A stretch of DNA of 64,000 nucleotides from Pseudomonas flexibilis (GTDB taxonomy: Bacteria > Pseudomonadota > Gammaproteobacteria > Pseudomonadales > Pseudomonadaceae): the NCBI RefSeq assembly GCF_000802425.1, contig NZ_JRUD01000016.1:110282-174281 (forward strand), written 5' to 3'. Position numbers and translations under genes: made by a program. Of the stretch, positions 1 to 11,912 are shown piece by piece; position 1 is the first letter of the stretch; each line of letters starts with the position of its first letter. The notes under the pieces are model-generated. The model saw nothing but the letters and a program-made list of their open reading frames with translations, had not been told where the DNA came from and made no database searches.

Positions 1-2
1 AA

Positions 3-1238
3 CTGCCCGTCCTAAGCGGTACCATCGGGCCCGACGTCATCGACGTCCGCAGCCTGACAGCCACGGGCAAATTCACTTTCGATCCCGGTTTCATGTCCAC
101 CGCTTCCTGCGAGTCGAAGATCACCTATATCGACGGCGACAAGGGCGTCCTGCTGCACCGCGGCTATCCGATCGAACAACTGGCGGAAAAGTCCGATTAC
201 CTGGAAACCGCCTACCTGCTGCTCAACGGCGAGCTGCCGAATGCCGAGCAGAAGGCCAAATTCGTCAACACCATCAAGAACCACACCATCGTTCACGAGC
301 AGCTGAAGTCCTTCCTGAACGGCTTCCGTCGCGACGCTCACCCGATGGCCGTGATGTGCGGCATCGTTGGCGCCCTGTCGGCGTTCTACCACGACTCGCT
401 GGACATCAACAATCCGCAGCACCGCGAGATTTCCGCACACCGCCTGATCGCCAAGATGCCGACCATCGCGGCCATGGCGTACAAGTATTCGATCGGCCAG
501 CCGATCATGTATCCGCGTAACGACCTGAACTACGCGGAAAACTTCCTGCACATGATGTTCAACACCCCGGCCGAGATCAAACCGATCAGCCCGGTGCTGG
601 CCAAGGCCATGGACCGCATCTTCATCCTGCATGCGGACCACGAGCAGAACGCCTCGACTTCCACCGTTCGTCTGGCTGGCTCCACGGGCGCCAACCCGTT
701 CGCCTGTATCGCTGCCGGCATCGCTGCCCTGTGGGGACCGGCCCACGGCGGCGCCAACGAAGCCGTGCTGACCATGCTGGACGAGATTGGCGACGTTTCG
801 AACATCGACAAGTTCCTGGCCAAGGCCAAGGACAAGAACGATCCGTTCAAGCTGATGGGCTTCGGCCACCGCGTGTACAAGAACTTCGACCCGCGCGCCA
901 AGGTCATGAAGCAGACCTGCGACGAGGTTCTGGGCGAGCTGGGTATCAATGACCCGCAGCTGGAACTGGCGATGAAGCTGGAAGAGATTGCGCTGAAGGA
1001 CCCCTACTTCGCCGAGCGCAACCTGTACCCGAACGTGGACTTCTACTCCGGCATCATCCTGAAGGCCATCGGCATTCCGACCAGCATGTTCACAGTGATC
1101 TTCGCCATGTCCCGTACCGTGGGCTGGATCTCGCACTGGAAGGAAATGATCGAAAGCGGCCAGAAGATCGGTCGCCCGCGCCAGCTCTACACTGGCCACG
1201 AGCGTCGCGACTTCGCTCCGCTGAACCAGCGCGGCTGA
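3..1238 (+). CDS. gltA: Citrate synthase, 5'-truncated by the window edge
   Basis: Condenses acetyl-CoA and oxaloacetate to citrate, the first step of the TCA cycle, in the cytoplasm. The frame is open from the first bases and reads [14 protein letters not shown] before the first visible ATG at 93, so the true start lies upstream. From memory of Pseudomonas GltA (about 428 residues) roughly 17 residues are missing. The catalytic segments are intact: GPAHGGANE around 738-764, [15 protein letters not shown] near 859-903 and NVDFYSG near 1033-1053, supplying the two histidines and the aspartate. This is the hexameric type II enzyme, which is normally NADH-inhibited in Gram-negatives. A strong hairpin follows the stop, facing a convergent START-domain gene. 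Confidence 0.97.
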   Translation: MPVLSGTIGPDVIDVRSLTATGKFTFDPGFMSTASCESKITYIDGDKGVLLHRGYPIEQLAEKSDYLETAYLLLNGELPNAEQKAKFVNTIKNHTIVHEQLKSFLNGFRRDAHPMAVMCGIVGALSAFYHDSLDINNPQHREISAHRLIAKMPTIAAMAYKYSIGQPIMYPRNDLNYAENFLHMMFNTPAEIKPISPVLAKAMDRIFILHADHEQNASTSTVRLAGSTGANPFACIAAGIAALWGPAHGGANEAVLTMLDEIGDVSNIDKFLAKAKDKNDPFKLMGFGHRVYKNFDPRAKVMKQTCDEVLGELGINDPQLELAMKLEEIALKDPYFAERNLYPNVDFYSGIILKAIGIPTSMFTVIFAMSRTVGWISHWKEMIESGQKIGRPRQLYTGHERRDFAPLNQRG

Positions 1239-1256
1239 TCGCTCGGACGCCAAAAG

Positions 1257-1282
1257 AAAAGGCTGCCCATGGGCAGCCTTTT
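1257..1282 (+). terminator. Rho-independent terminator after gltA, probably bidirectional
   Basis: A perfect 12-bp inverted repeat (AAAAGGCTGCCC / GGGCAGCCTTTT) with a 2-nt centre lies 19 bases after the gltA stop. A-rich and T-rich flanks occur on both sides, so it could end gltA and also the convergent START-domain gene whose stop is at 1304. Confidence 0.85.
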
Positions 1283-1303
1283 CTGTTTTCGGCACCCCAC
1301 CCT

Positions 1304-1915
1304 TTAACGAGCGCTTTCCGCCAGACTGCGCAACCCGTTGAGCGTGTTGAACGGGGCATCGATCACGAAACTATTGGCAAGCCAGGAGGGCACGCTGCCA
1401 CCCGGCTCGCTATACAGCTGATACGTCACCTTCACCAGCCCACCGTCCAACGGCTCCAAACGCCAGTAACCCTCGACACGGGTCACACGCACATAGCCCT
1501 TTTCTTCCGGGAGCATGTCTGGCACGCCTTTTAGATGGCGCACCAGAGTACCGCCCTCCTCCTCGGTGGTCACCTCGATCACGGAATCACGCGGGGTAAC
1601 CGGCCAGGGCGTGCTGAAATAGGTGTGCGTCCAGGCTTTGCTGCCTTCCCGCCGGATCATTTGCTGCGCCTTGCATTGATGGATCCACGCACAGGAACCC
1701 TGAACGTCTTCCTGCAGTGCACGAATCCGGGCCATGCTTGCCCGAATGACCGTCTCGCCTCGATAGGCCTTGTAGGCAGAACCAGGCACCGCAGCCAGGT
1801 AGACCCTGATCCCCTGCTCGTCCTTCACCAGCTCCCAATCCTGAGCGCTCACCGCGCCACCGAACAACACCAGGGACAACCCCAGCATCAGGGGCCTGCA
1901 CGTAGACACGAGCAT
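1304..1915 (-). CDS. START-domain lipid-binding protein, exported
   Basis: 203 residues. An N-terminal signal peptide (hydrophobic run LGLSLVLFGGAVSA, cleavage before QDWEL) is followed by one START/SRPBCC-like domain covering the rest of the protein. Recognisable family segments are the W-x-x-x-x-D-x-x-G-I-x-V-Y opening, TPWPVTPRDSV and the C-terminal helix after SWLANSF. START domains bind hydrophobic ligands in a deep pocket; the ligand here is unknown and the protein is probably periplasmic. The start is supported by AAGGAGAG a few bases upstream. It converges on gltA, a pairing I recall from P. aeruginosa. The cysteine-cluster gene just upstream is on the same strand, 28 bases away, and may be cotranscribed. 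Confidence 0.85.
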   Translation of the reverse strand: MLVSTCRPLMLGLSLVLFGGAVSAQDWELVKDEQGIRVYLAAVPGSAYKAYRGETVIRASMARIRALQEDVQGSCAWIHQCKAQQMIRREGSKAWTHTYFSTPWPVTPRDSVIEVTTEEEGGTLVRHLKGVPDMLPEEKGYVRVTRVEGYWRLEPLDGGLVKVTYQLYSEPGGSVPSWLANSFVIDAPFNTLNGLRSLAESAR

Positions 1916-1943
1916 GATTTCTCTCCTTTTCGTTGTGGGGGGC

Positions 1944-2195
1944 TCAGGCAGTGGACTGCTCCAGCCAGCCCAGAAGCTGAATCGCCTGCTCGGCGGTTTC
2001 CCCGCAGAATGCCTCGTCAGCCTCGAAGGCCGAACACACGCGTGGCCGCTCCGGCTTTCCGAACAGCGCGCAGAGGCCTGCCTCGCTCAGGTGAATACAT
2101 CGCTCACCGGCCTTCTTGCCACGCGGCATGCCGGGAATGAACGAGCTGATGGAGGGGGCTATGCAGCAAGCGCCGCAACCTGCACGGCATTTCAT
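1944..2195 (-). CDS. YkgJ-family cysteine-cluster protein
   Basis: 83 residues beginning MKCRAGCGACC. The YkgJ/CxxCxxCC family is defined by a cysteine cluster thought to bind zinc or an Fe-S centre. Here the cysteines are in CRAGCGACC, ERC, GLC and RVC, matching the usual C-x3-C-x2-CC...C...C...C pattern. The frame stays open upstream to 2327, but that extension is unlike the family and overlaps the region before the divergent exonuclease, so the ATG at 2195 was chosen. Molecular function is unknown. Confidence 0.8.
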   Translation of the reverse strand: MKCRAGCGACCIAPSISSFIPGMPRGKKAGERCIHLSEAGLCALFGKPERPRVCSAFEADEAFCGETAEQAIQLLGWLEQSTA

Positions 2196-2353
2196 GACGA
2201 TGACTACTCGACACTCGAACAGAGGGGGCCGCGATTTTACTGCCAGCCCATCCGTTGTCACAGGCATTGCATCCAGCCGATCAGCCCCACCCTTGGTCGA
2301 TTTGCCGACCGGGACCGACACCGCCATACTCCGGCCAGCCCGATGGAGGACGT

Positions 2354-2896
2354 ATGCGACATTGGCTGGTTATCGACCTGGAAGCCACCACGGATGAAGG
2401 TGGCTGGCCACTGCGAGACATGGAGATCATCGAGATCGGCGCCACCCTCGCCACCAGCGTGGGCCACGAAGTCGCCCATTTCCAGCGCTATGTCCGACCG
2501 CTGCGGCGCCCCTGCCTGACGAGCTTCTGCAAGGACCTCACGCATATCGGCCAGCAGCAGATCGACAGCGCCCGGACCCTCGCGCAACTCTGGCCGGCCT
2601 TCGAAAGCTGGCTGCTGGCCCAAGGCTCCCGCCTGGCTGGCTGGGCCAGTTGGGGCGACTACGACCGCCGCCAGCTCGAGCAGGAATGGCAGGCGCAAGG
2701 CCTGCAAAGCCGCCTTCAGCAGTTTCCCCACCTGAACCTCAAGCAGTCCTTCGCCAGCAGTCGACAGCTGACCCGCCCGGTCGGCCTGAACATGGCCCTG
2801 ATGCTGGCCGGCATGCATTTCCAGGGCCGCCAGCACCGCGCCCTGGAAGACGCACGCAACGCCGCACGCCTGCTACCCCTGGCCCTGCCGCATTAA
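2354..2896 (+). CDS. DEDDh-type 3'-5' exonuclease
   Basis: 180 residues with one RNase T/DnaQ-like exonuclease domain. The acidic motifs are visible: DLEAT at residues 7-11 (first D and E), a central DYDRRQLEQEW segment with the second aspartate, and HRALEDARNAA near the C terminus with the histidine and last aspartate. It resembles the ERI-1/3'hExo-like stand-alone exonucleases that trim RNA or single-stranded DNA; the substrate is not evident. The start at 2354 is favoured by GGAGGA ending 3 bases before the ATG and by MRHWLVIDLEAT being the natural domain start, although the frame is open upstream. Confidence 0.85.
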   Translation: MRHWLVIDLEATTDEGGWPLRDMEIIEIGATLATSVGHEVAHFQRYVRPLRRPCLTSFCKDLTHIGQQQIDSARTLAQLWPAFESWLLAQGSRLAGWASWGDYDRRQLEQEWQAQGLQSRLQQFPHLNLKQSFASSRQLTRPVGLNMALMLAGMHFQGRQHRALEDARNAARLLPLALPH

Positions 2897-2971
2897 ACAC
2901 GGGAACCCGGTGACGCCGATCGGACGCTTCGGCATACTGGCGCGCCCTTTTTTCCGTATAGGAAACGCCCC

Positions 2972-3253
2972 ATGTTCAAGGTCAACGAATACTTCGACGG
3001 CAAGGTCAAATCCATCGCCTTCGAACAGGCCGAATGCCCTGCCACCGTCGGCGTGATGGCACCCGGCGAGTACGAGTTTGGCACCAGCCAGAAGGAAATC
3101 ATGAAGGTCGTGGCCGGCGCCCTCACTGTGCGCCTGCCAGGCAGTGAAGCCTGGGAAACCTTCGAGGCCGGCAGCCAGTTCAGCGTACCGGCCAACAGCA
3201 AGTTCCAGCTAAAGGTCGCCGTGGATACCGCCTACCTCTGCGAGTACTACTAA
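2972..3253 (+). CDS. ppnP: Pyrimidine/purine nucleoside phosphorylase (PpnP, DUF1255)
   Basis: 93 residues, the full length of the family, folding as a single cupin barrel. Recognisable features are the N-terminal [15 protein letters not shown], the central [14 protein letters not shown] and the cupin segment [13 protein letters not shown]. Members phosphorolyse many nucleosides to the free base and ribose-1-phosphate, so the role is cytoplasmic nucleoside salvage. It is a stand-alone gene between the exonuclease and a short conserved ORF. Confidence 0.93.
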   Translation: MFKVNEYFDGKVKSIAFEQAECPATVGVMAPGEYEFGTSQKEIMKVVAGALTVRLPGSEAWETFEAGSQFSVPANSKFQLKVAVDTAYLCEYY

Positions 3254-3355
3254 AGTCTCGTGGGCGGGCGGTATCCCGTCCGACCGCCCTGGTCGTCATC
3301 TGGATTTCATCTAGATTGAACAAGCTATGGAATCCAGCGACCAGGAGATGGACAC

Positions 3356-3532
3356 ATGAACCTGAACAACAACGCCACCCAGCCTGTACCCACCCACCTC
3401 CCCGCCGACTGCTTTGCGTGTGCAGTGATCGATGAGCAGGGACGCGAAGTACCCATCACCGAAGCCATGATCCAGCAGGCCTGCCGCGCCCTCGATCAGG
3501 AGCCCGATGAGGATGAGCCCACCCAGGGGTGA
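3356..3532 (+). CDS. Small hypothetical protein, 58 aa
   Basis: Reads MNLNNNATQPVPTHLPADC and ends DQEPDEDEPTQG. AGGAG lies at the right distance before the ATG, and codon usage resembles the neighbours. There is no signal peptide or membrane segment; the middle holds one CFAC pair and the tail is acidic. The stop lies only 4 bases from the end of the convergent pdxB. I do not recognise the function. Confidence 0.6.
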   Translation: MNLNNNATQPVPTHLPADCFACAVIDEQGREVPITEAMIQQACRALDQEPDEDEPTQG

Positions 3533-3535
3533 GGC

Positions 3536-4678
3536 TCAGACCAGCCTGGCCCCCAGCGCACGAACCAGCGCAGCCAGTTGCGGGGCCTGGCCCAGCAACT
3601 CGACCCTGAGGCCATCGATTTCCCGGCGTGGCGGATAATGCTTGCGCAGCGCGTCGAAGCCGGCGCGACGCATGTCCTCGTCGCCTCTCAAGCTGCGCCG
3701 AAAATCGGCGGAGTCGCGCCGCGGATCGTAGACGGCCCGACACAGGGCAGACAGCGCCCAGTCGGGGTCCGCACCGGCGTGCAGGGTCAATTGCGATAGC
3801 CAGGGCTCGGGCAATAGCGCCTCCAGCTCCAGCGGCGCCAGCATGCCCAGGTGTGCGCAGAGCGCGCGGTAGATCTGTGCAGTGCCGCGCGCCTTGCCTT
3901 CCAGGCTGTAGCCCGCGATGTGGGGGGTGGCGATCCGGCATCGCTCGGCCAGTGCCACATCCACGAGCGGCTCACCCTCCCAGACATCCAGCACCGCCTC
4001 GACATCGGGCCGCTGCAGGAGCAGCGCATGCAGGGCCTGGTTGTCCACCACCGCGCCGCGGCTGGCATTGATCAGCCAACTGCCGGGACGCAGCCGGGCC
4101 AACCGCTCGGCATTCAGCAGATGGCGCGTCGGCCACCGGCCTGCCGAGGTGAGCGGTGTATGCAGACTGATTACATCGCACTGCGCCAGCAACTCGTCCA
4201 GATCGACATAATCGCCACCCTCGCGCTCCGCGCGCGGCGGGTCGCAGACCAGCACCCGACAACCCAGCCCGCGCAACACCTCCACCAGCCGCGCACCCAC
4301 CTGGCCGGCGCCCACCACTCCGTAGCAGCGCTCCCGCAGTGGCGAGCCCGCCACTTCGGCCAGCGCCAGCAGGCTGCCCAGCACGTAATCCACCACTCCA
4401 CGGGCATTGCAGCCCGGCGCGCTAGCCCACGCAATGTTGGCGGCGGCCAGATGATCGAGGTCGAAGTGGTCGGTGCCTATGGTGCAGGTGCCGACGAAGC
4501 GCACCGGGCTACCCTGCAGCAAGGCGGCATCCACCCGGGTCACCGAGCGCACCAGCAGCACATCGGCTTCGGCCAGGGCATCAGCGCTGAACGCGCGCCC
4601 CGGCTGACGGCGGATCTCGCCGAATTCGGCGAAGAAGGCTTCGACCAGGGGTATGTTTTCGTCGGCAAGAATGCGCAT
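3536..4678 (-). CDS. pdxB: Erythronate-4-phosphate dehydrogenase
   Basis: 380 residues, normal for PdxB. It oxidises 4-phosphoerythronate to 2-oxo-3-hydroxy-4-phosphobutanoate, the second step of DXP-dependent pyridoxal-phosphate synthesis. It is a D-2-hydroxyacid dehydrogenase: N-terminal catalytic domain from [10 protein letters not shown], then the NAD-binding Rossmann motif [12 protein letters not shown]. The catalytic elements [12 protein letters not shown] (Arg), VLDVWEGEP (Glu) and [13 protein letters not shown] (His) follow. A C-terminal PdxB dimerisation domain (about residues 290-380) distinguishes it from SerA. Transcribed alone, divergent from the MATE gene. Confidence 0.95.
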   Translation of the reverse strand: MRILADENIPLVEAFFAEFGEIRRQPGRAFSADALAEADVLLVRSVTRVDAALLQGSPVRFVGTCTIGTDHFDLDHLAAANIAWASAPGCNARGVVDYVLGSLLALAEVAGSPLRERCYGVVGAGQVGARLVEVLRGLGCRVLVCDPPRAEREGGDYVDLDELLAQCDVISLHTPLTSAGRWPTRHLLNAERLARLRPGSWLINASRGAVVDNQALHALLLQRPDVEAVLDVWEGEPLVDVALAERCRIATPHIAGYSLEGKARGTAQIYRALCAHLGMLAPLELEALLPEPWLSQLTLHAGADPDWALSALCRAVYDPRRDSADFRRSLRGDEDMRRAGFDALRKHYPPRREIDGLRVELLGQAPQLAALVRALGARLV

Positions 4679-4790
4679 GCTCGGACTCCTCGGAGGGGGC
4701 GCCAGTTTAGTCCTTTGCCCTTGCGACCCCTACCCTTTCTTCGCCTGGGTGCGCGGCGTAGAATCCCCGCCTTTTACCTGTCGCCGTCCC

Positions 4791-6176
4791 ATGAGCCATA
4801 TGAACCGCGTTTCCCGCGTCGGGCACGAACTGAGCGCACTGCTCGCCCTCGCTACTCCCATCATCATCGCCCAGGTGGCGCATACCGCCATGGGCGCCGT
4901 CGATGCCGTGATGGCTGGCCGGGTCAGCGCCGCCGACCTGGCGGCCGTGGCCTTGGGCAACTCCGTCTGGATTCCCCTCTACCTGCTGATGACCGGCATC
5001 CTGATGGCAACCACCCCGAAGGTGGCCCATCGCTTCGGCGCCGGCAAGCTGGCAGAAATCGGGCCGCTGGTGCGCCAGGCGCTCTGGCTGGGATTGGCGA
5101 TTGGCCTGCTGTTCGCATTTCTACTGACCCAGGCCAGGCCCGTGCTGAATGCCATGCAGGTCGACCCCGGATTGATCGAGCCCACCCTCGGCTATCTGCA
5201 GGGGGTAGCGTTCGGCTTTCCCGCCGCCGCCGTCTACCAGGTGCTGCGCTGCTACAGCGACGCCCTGAGCCACACATTGCCGAGCATGATCATCGGCCTG
5301 CTGGGCCTGCTGGTTAACATCCCGCTCAACTATGTGCTCATCCACGGCAAGCTGGGCTTGCCCGCCCTGGGCGGCGTGGGCTGCGGCTGGGCTACCGGGC
5401 TGGTGATGATCGCCATGCTGGCGGCCATGCTCACCTGGGTCAACCGCTCGCCCATCTACCGCTTCAGCGAACTGTTCAAGCATTTCGAGCGCCCACGCTG
5501 GCCACTGATCCGAGCACTGCTGGCGGTGGGCGTGCCGATCGGAATCGCCATCTTTGCCGAGTCGAGCATCTTCTCGGTCATCGCCCTGCTGATCGGCAGC
5601 CTCGGTGACACCGTGGTGGCCGGCCATCAGATCGCCCTCAGCATCTCGTCGCTGGTGTTCATGGTGCCCCTGTCCCTGGGCATGGCGGTCACCGTGCGCG
5701 TGGGCCAGGCCCTGGGCCGCAACGCGCCACGCGACGCACGCTTCGCCGCGGCCCTGGGGATCGGCGTGGCACTGAGCTACGCCTGCTTCTCGGCCATGCT
5801 GATGATGGTATTTCGCGAGCAGATTGCCGGGTTCTACTCGCCGGACCCGGCGGTGGTCGCCCTGGCCAGCACCCTGCTGATCTATGCCGCGCTCTTCCAG
5901 TTTTCCGACGGCATACAGGTTTCCGCCGCTGGCGCCTTGCGTGGTTATCAGGACACTCGGGCGGTGATGCTGATCACCCTGCCCAGCTACTGGGGCATCG
6001 GTCTGACGGTGGGCTACCTGCTGGGGCTCACCGACCTGCTCGGCGCCCCCAGCGGCCCGGCAGGCCTATGGCAGGGCCTGATCGTCGGCCTGAGCTGCGC
6101 GGCGCTGATGCTCGGCTGGCGACTGCATGTGCGCGCAGGCCGCGCGATCCACCGGATGGCACCGACACAGGAATAG
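4791..6176 (+). CDS. MATE-family multidrug efflux transporter (NorM type)
   Basis: 461 residues with twelve hydrophobic helices arranged as two six-helix halves. The N-terminal half opens ELSALLALATPIIIAQ and includes GAVDAVMAGRVSAADLAAVALG, the MATE hallmark. These proteins exchange Na+ or H+ for cationic drugs and dyes across the inner membrane. The frame is open well upstream, but homology begins around MSHMNRVSRVG, so the ATG at 4791 (or the one at 4800) is preferred. It is close to Pseudomonas PmpM/NorM proteins; the exact orthologue is not assigned. Confidence 0.9.
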   Translation: MSHMNRVSRVGHELSALLALATPIIIAQVAHTAMGAVDAVMAGRVSAADLAAVALGNSVWIPLYLLMTGILMATTPKVAHRFGAGKLAEIGPLVRQALWLGLAIGLLFAFLLTQARPVLNAMQVDPGLIEPTLGYLQGVAFGFPAAAVYQVLRCYSDALSHTLPSMIIGLLGLLVNIPLNYVLIHGKLGLPALGGVGCGWATGLVMIAMLAAMLTWVNRSPIYRFSELFKHFERPRWPLIRALLAVGVPIGIAIFAESSIFSVIALLIGSLGDTVVAGHQIALSISSLVFMVPLSLGMAVTVRVGQALGRNAPRDARFAAALGIGVALSYACFSAMLMMVFREQIAGFYSPDPAVVALASTLLIYAALFQFSDGIQVSAAGALRGYQDTRAVMLITLPSYWGIGLTVGYLLGLTDLLGAPSGPAGLWQGLIVGLSCAALMLGWRLHVRAGRAIHRMAPTQE

Positions 6177-6190
6177 CCCGTGTCGGCAGC

Positions 6191-6430
6191 TCAATCGGCC
6201 TTCTTGCGGATCCAGTAGAGGAACTGGCCGGCATCCTCGCGCTGCTCGACCAGCTCATGGCCAAGAAACACGCAGAACTTGGGGATGTCACGACGGGTCG
6301 AGGGATCGGTGGCAATGACCTGCAGCAGGCCGCCGGCCTGCAGGTCGCGCACCTTGTTGTGCAGCATCATCACCGGTTCGGGGCAGTTCAGCCCGCTGGC
6401 GTCGAGAATCGCGTCGGGTTGCAGGGACAT
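6191..6430 (-). CDS. tusA: TusA-family sulfurtransferase
   Basis: 79 residues, the family length. The active-site motif [14 protein letters not shown] (Cys16, CPxP) carries a persulfide. TusA relays sulfur from IscS to TusBCD/E for 2-thiouridine formation in tRNA, and also affects molybdenum-cofactor and Fe-S sulfur flow. The C-terminal half ([14 protein letters not shown]) is typical. Convergent with the MATE gene, 14 bases between stops. Confidence 0.92.
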   Translation of the reverse strand: MSLQPDAILDASGLNCPEPVMMLHNKVRDLQAGGLLQVIATDPSTRRDIPKFCVFLGHELVEQREDAGQFLYWIRKKAD

Positions 6431-6498
6431 CGTGATACTCCGGAAACAGGCGGCTATTGTGGCGCAAAGCGGGCATTACGCCCAGCCGGAGGAACGTC

Positions 6499-6666
6499 AT
6501 GCGCGACTGGTGCGTCAAGCGTCTGGATGACAACGGTAACGAATGCCTGGTGCGCGAACGCCTGACCCGGGCCGAGGCCGAACACCTGGCTCGCGACTAC
6601 CAGGCCCGCGGCCACAAGCAGACCTACTGGGCAGCACCCATGCCGCCCACACCGCCGCGCTCGTGA
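6499..6666 (+). CDS. Small conserved-looking hypothetical protein, 55 aa
   Basis: Starts [15 protein letters not shown] behind GGAGG and ends in a proline-rich tail. It has a charged helical middle ([17 protein letters not shown]) and no membrane segment. It sits between divergent tusA and acnA, on the acnA strand, 73 bases before acnA. Function unknown; the ribosome site and Pseudomonas-like codon use suggest a real gene. Confidence 0.55.
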   Translation: MRDWCVKRLDDNGNECLVRERLTRAEAEHLARDYQARGHKQTYWAAPMPPTPPRS

Positions 6667-6739
6667 GCCGCGCGGGAACCCTTGGCCCGCCCGGTCGGTC
6701 CAGAGCAGAACCCGTGGCACGACTTCCAAGGATCACACC

Positions 6740-9418
<2,679 letters not shown>

Positions 9419-9554
9419 CCAGGATCAATTCCGAATGAATGAAGTGTCAGGAACTCTGGCGCACACTTATTCATTTATGTTTTTTTGGCGTCAGCCGATT
9501 TACTCATGTCATGACTTTCCCCGGTGGACACTACGTCACCGCATGGATCCCAGA

Positions 9555-11123
9555 ATGCGCAAGAATTTGCCTGTCACTCAGCGCGAACGCACCTTCCCGG
9601 CCGAGCAGCGACTGATTTCCACCACTGACCTGAAAGGTCAGATCACCTACTGCAACGATGCCTTTGTGCAGATCAGCGGCTTCAACCGCGAGGAGCTGCA
9701 GCGCGCGCCGCACAACCTGGTACGCCACCCGGATGTGCCGCCGGCGGTGTTTGCGCACATGTGGCAAACCCTCAAGTCGGGGCGCCCGTGGATGGGCATC
9801 GTCAAAAACCGCTGCAAGACCGGCGACCACTACTGGGTGAACGCCTACGTGGTGCCGATCCTGGAAAACGGCAAGGTGGTCGGCTACGAGTCCGTGCGCA
9901 GCAAGCCGAGTGGCGAGCAGATTCGCCGCGCCGAAGCCCTGTACCGACGCATCAACGGCGGCAAGCCGGCAGTACCTCGCCGGGCCCGCTGGCTACCGGT
10001 GCTGCTCAACTGGCTGCCGTTCATCCTGGTCAGCCAGATCGGCTTCGCCGTCGGCGCCTGGCTGAACAGCGGCTGGGGCTTTGCCCTGGCCGCCCTGCTG
10101 AGCATTCCCCTGGGGCTGGCCGGTCTCTACTGGCAGACCCGCGGCCCGCGCCGCCTGCTGGGTGTGGCCAAGAGCCAGGGCATCGCCGATCCGCTGATCG
10201 CCCGCATGTACACCGATGGCCTGGGTATCAGCTCGCAGCTGGAAATGGCCATGATCAGCCAGCATCTGCATTTGCAGACCTGCCTGACCCGCCTGCAGGA
10301 CACGGCAGAGCAGCTGACCCGCCAGGCCAGCCAGGCCGACCAGTTGGCGCAGAACAGCTCCAGCGGCCTGCAGAACCAACTGAGGGAAACCGAGCGTGTC
10401 GCCGAATCGATCCGCCTGCTCAGCAGCGCCACCCACGAGGTGGCCAGCCACATCGGGCAGACCGCCGAGGCCACCCGCAACGCCAAGGCGCTGGCCGACC
10501 AGGGACGCCTGATCGCCGAGCAGGCCAGCCGCGCCATCGAACAGCTGTCGCAGGCCGCCGGCCATTCCAGCGCCACCGTGGCGCGCCTGGCCCAGGACAG
10601 CAGCGAAATCGGCGGCGTGGTGGATGTCATCAAGGGCATCACCGACCAGACCAACCTGCTGGCCTTGAACGCCGCCATCGAAGCGGCGCGCGCCGGCGAA
10701 ATGGGCCGCGGCTTCGCGGTGGTGGCCGACGAGGTACGCCTGCTGGCCAGGCGCACCGCGGATTCCACAGAACAGATCCACCAGCTGATCGCCACGCTGC
10801 AGCGCACCGCCGAAGAGGCCGTGCAGGCCATGGAAGACAGTCGCCGCCAGGCCGACGACAGCGTCGCCCAGGTACTGAATGCGGATCGCGCCCTGGCCGG
10901 CATCGGCGAAGCCGTGCACCGCATCGCCGACATGGCCGGGCAGATCGCCACCGCCGCGGAGCAACAGAGCACCACCGCCGGTGAAATCAACCGCAACATC
11001 GACACCATCGCCCTGCTGGCGGAGCGCACCGCCGGCGAAGCGGCCGGCACCGCGCAACTGAGCAAGGAGCTGACCGCCACGGCGCGCGGCCAGCATGCCC
11101 TGGTGGAGCGCTTCAACCGCTAG
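9555..11123 (+). CDS. aer: Aer-like PAS-domain energy/aerotaxis chemoreceptor
   Basis: 522 residues. An N-terminal cytoplasmic PAS domain (about 1-125, with [20 protein letters not shown] and [10 protein letters not shown]) is the FAD-binding redox sensor type found in Aer. A hydrophobic hairpin (about 152-200) anchors it in the membrane, followed by an MCP signalling domain with the conserved hairpin tip [20 protein letters not shown] near residues 360-380. It probably steers swimming towards favourable oxygen or redox through CheW/CheA. The ATG at 9555 gives the length of P. aeruginosa Aer (about 521); the frame is open upstream, including an ATG at 9543. The cco locus begins about 0.8 kb downstream. 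Confidence 0.9.
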   Translation: MRKNLPVTQRERTFPAEQRLISTTDLKGQITYCNDAFVQISGFNREELQRAPHNLVRHPDVPPAVFAHMWQTLKSGRPWMGIVKNRCKTGDHYWVNAYVVPILENGKVVGYESVRSKPSGEQIRRAEALYRRINGGKPAVPRRARWLPVLLNWLPFILVSQIGFAVGAWLNSGWGFALAALLSIPLGLAGLYWQTRGPRRLLGVAKSQGIADPLIARMYTDGLGISSQLEMAMISQHLHLQTCLTRLQDTAEQLTRQASQADQLAQNSSSGLQNQLRETERVAESIRLLSSATHEVASHIGQTAEATRNAKALADQGRLIAEQASRAIEQLSQAAGHSSATVARLAQDSSEIGGVVDVIKGITDQTNLLALNAAIEAARAGEMGRGFAVVADEVRLLARRTADSTEQIHQLIATLQRTAEEAVQAMEDSRRQADDSVAQVLNADRALAGIGEAVHRIADMAGQIATAAEQQSTTAGEINRNIDTIALLAERTAGEAAGTAQLSKELTATARGQHALVERFNR

Positions 11124-11821
11124 CGGGAGTTGCCCGACAATAAAGCCGCGATCACCTCGGCGCAGTGCTGCAGATGCTGCGCCTGGGTGAAGCCTGAGCT
11201 TTTGAGCGGTTTCAGATCATGGTCGGCGGCGGCCAGCCAGTCCAGGCGGATGCTCGCCGACAATCGATAGGTTTCAACCTCCGGCCGTGATCCCAACGCA
11301 TCCCGCTCGCCTTGCAGGATGAGGGTCGGCGTACGCAGTTCCGCCAGGTGCTCGACGCGGGTCTTCTCCGGCTTGCCTGCGGGATGGAACGGATAGCCCA
11401 GGCACACCAGCGCGTCGACCCGCAACTCATCAGCCAGCAGACTAGCCATGCGCCCACCCATGGACTTGCCACCGATGGCCAATGGCCCCGTGACCTGTTG
11501 CCGCACCTGGGCGTGCACCGCGCGCCAAGCGTCCAGCAAACGCGCCTGGGGATCCGGCGGGCGACGTGTACCACCGAGGCGCCGCGCAGCCATGTAGGGG
11601 AACTCGAAACGCACCACGGCAATCCCGCACGCCCCTAGCCTCTGGGCGATCTCCTCCATGAACGGGCTGTCCATAGGCGCCCCCGCGCCATGGGCCAGGA
11701 TCAGCGTCGCACGTGGACTCCCGGCCGGTCTCGTCCATAACCATGCCGCTTCGTCCGCCGCCCGGGCGGGTCCGAGAGGACATTGATCCGGGTCAATATG
11801 CTGGCAATAGCGTTTCACCAT
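11120..11821 (-). CDS. Alpha/beta hydrolase (KANL3/Tex30, dienelactone-hydrolase-like)
   Basis: 233 residues. The nucleophile elbow GGKSMGG places the serine at residue 120; [11 protein letters not shown] after strand 1 and the [10 protein letters not shown] segment are characteristic of the KANL3/Tex30 branch. Substrate unknown, cytoplasmic. No other in-frame start codon occurs between the ATG at 11821 and the conserved region, so the 5' end of this gene carries the ANR-like box that precedes the divergent ccoN2. Its stop overlaps the end of the aer gene by 4 bases, tail to tail. Confidence 0.8.
   Translation of the reverse strand: MVKRYCQHIDPDQCPLGPARAADEAAWLWTRPAGSPRATLILAHGAGAPMDSPFMEEIAQRLGACGIAVVRFEFPYMAARRLGGTRRPPDPQARLLDAWRAVHAQVRQQVTGPLAIGGKSMGGRMASLLADELRVDALVCLGYPFHPAGKPEKTRVEHLAELRTPTLILQGERDALGSRPEVETYRLSASIRLDWLAAADHDLKPLKSSGFTQAQHLQHCAEVIAALLSGNSR
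11783..11796. promoter_or_regulatory. ANR/FNR box upstream of the first cbb3 operon
   Basis: TTGATCCGGGTCAA matches the ANR/FNR consensus TTGAT-N4-ATCAA at 9 of 10 defined positions. It is centred about 123 bases before the ccoN2 start and lies inside codons 9-13 of the divergent hydrolase. In P. aeruginosa the first of the two tandem cbb3 operons is ANR-induced under low oxygen, so activation of this operon by ANR is a firm expectation. The second operon has no comparable box. Confidence 0.85.
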
Positions 11822-11912
11822 CCTTCACTCCGCTGCAAAACCCGTCGATTCCTGGCCTCCAGGAGATGGCAGACGCAGCACTCTGCCCAAAACCGTGGAT
11901 GGAAGCCCATAC

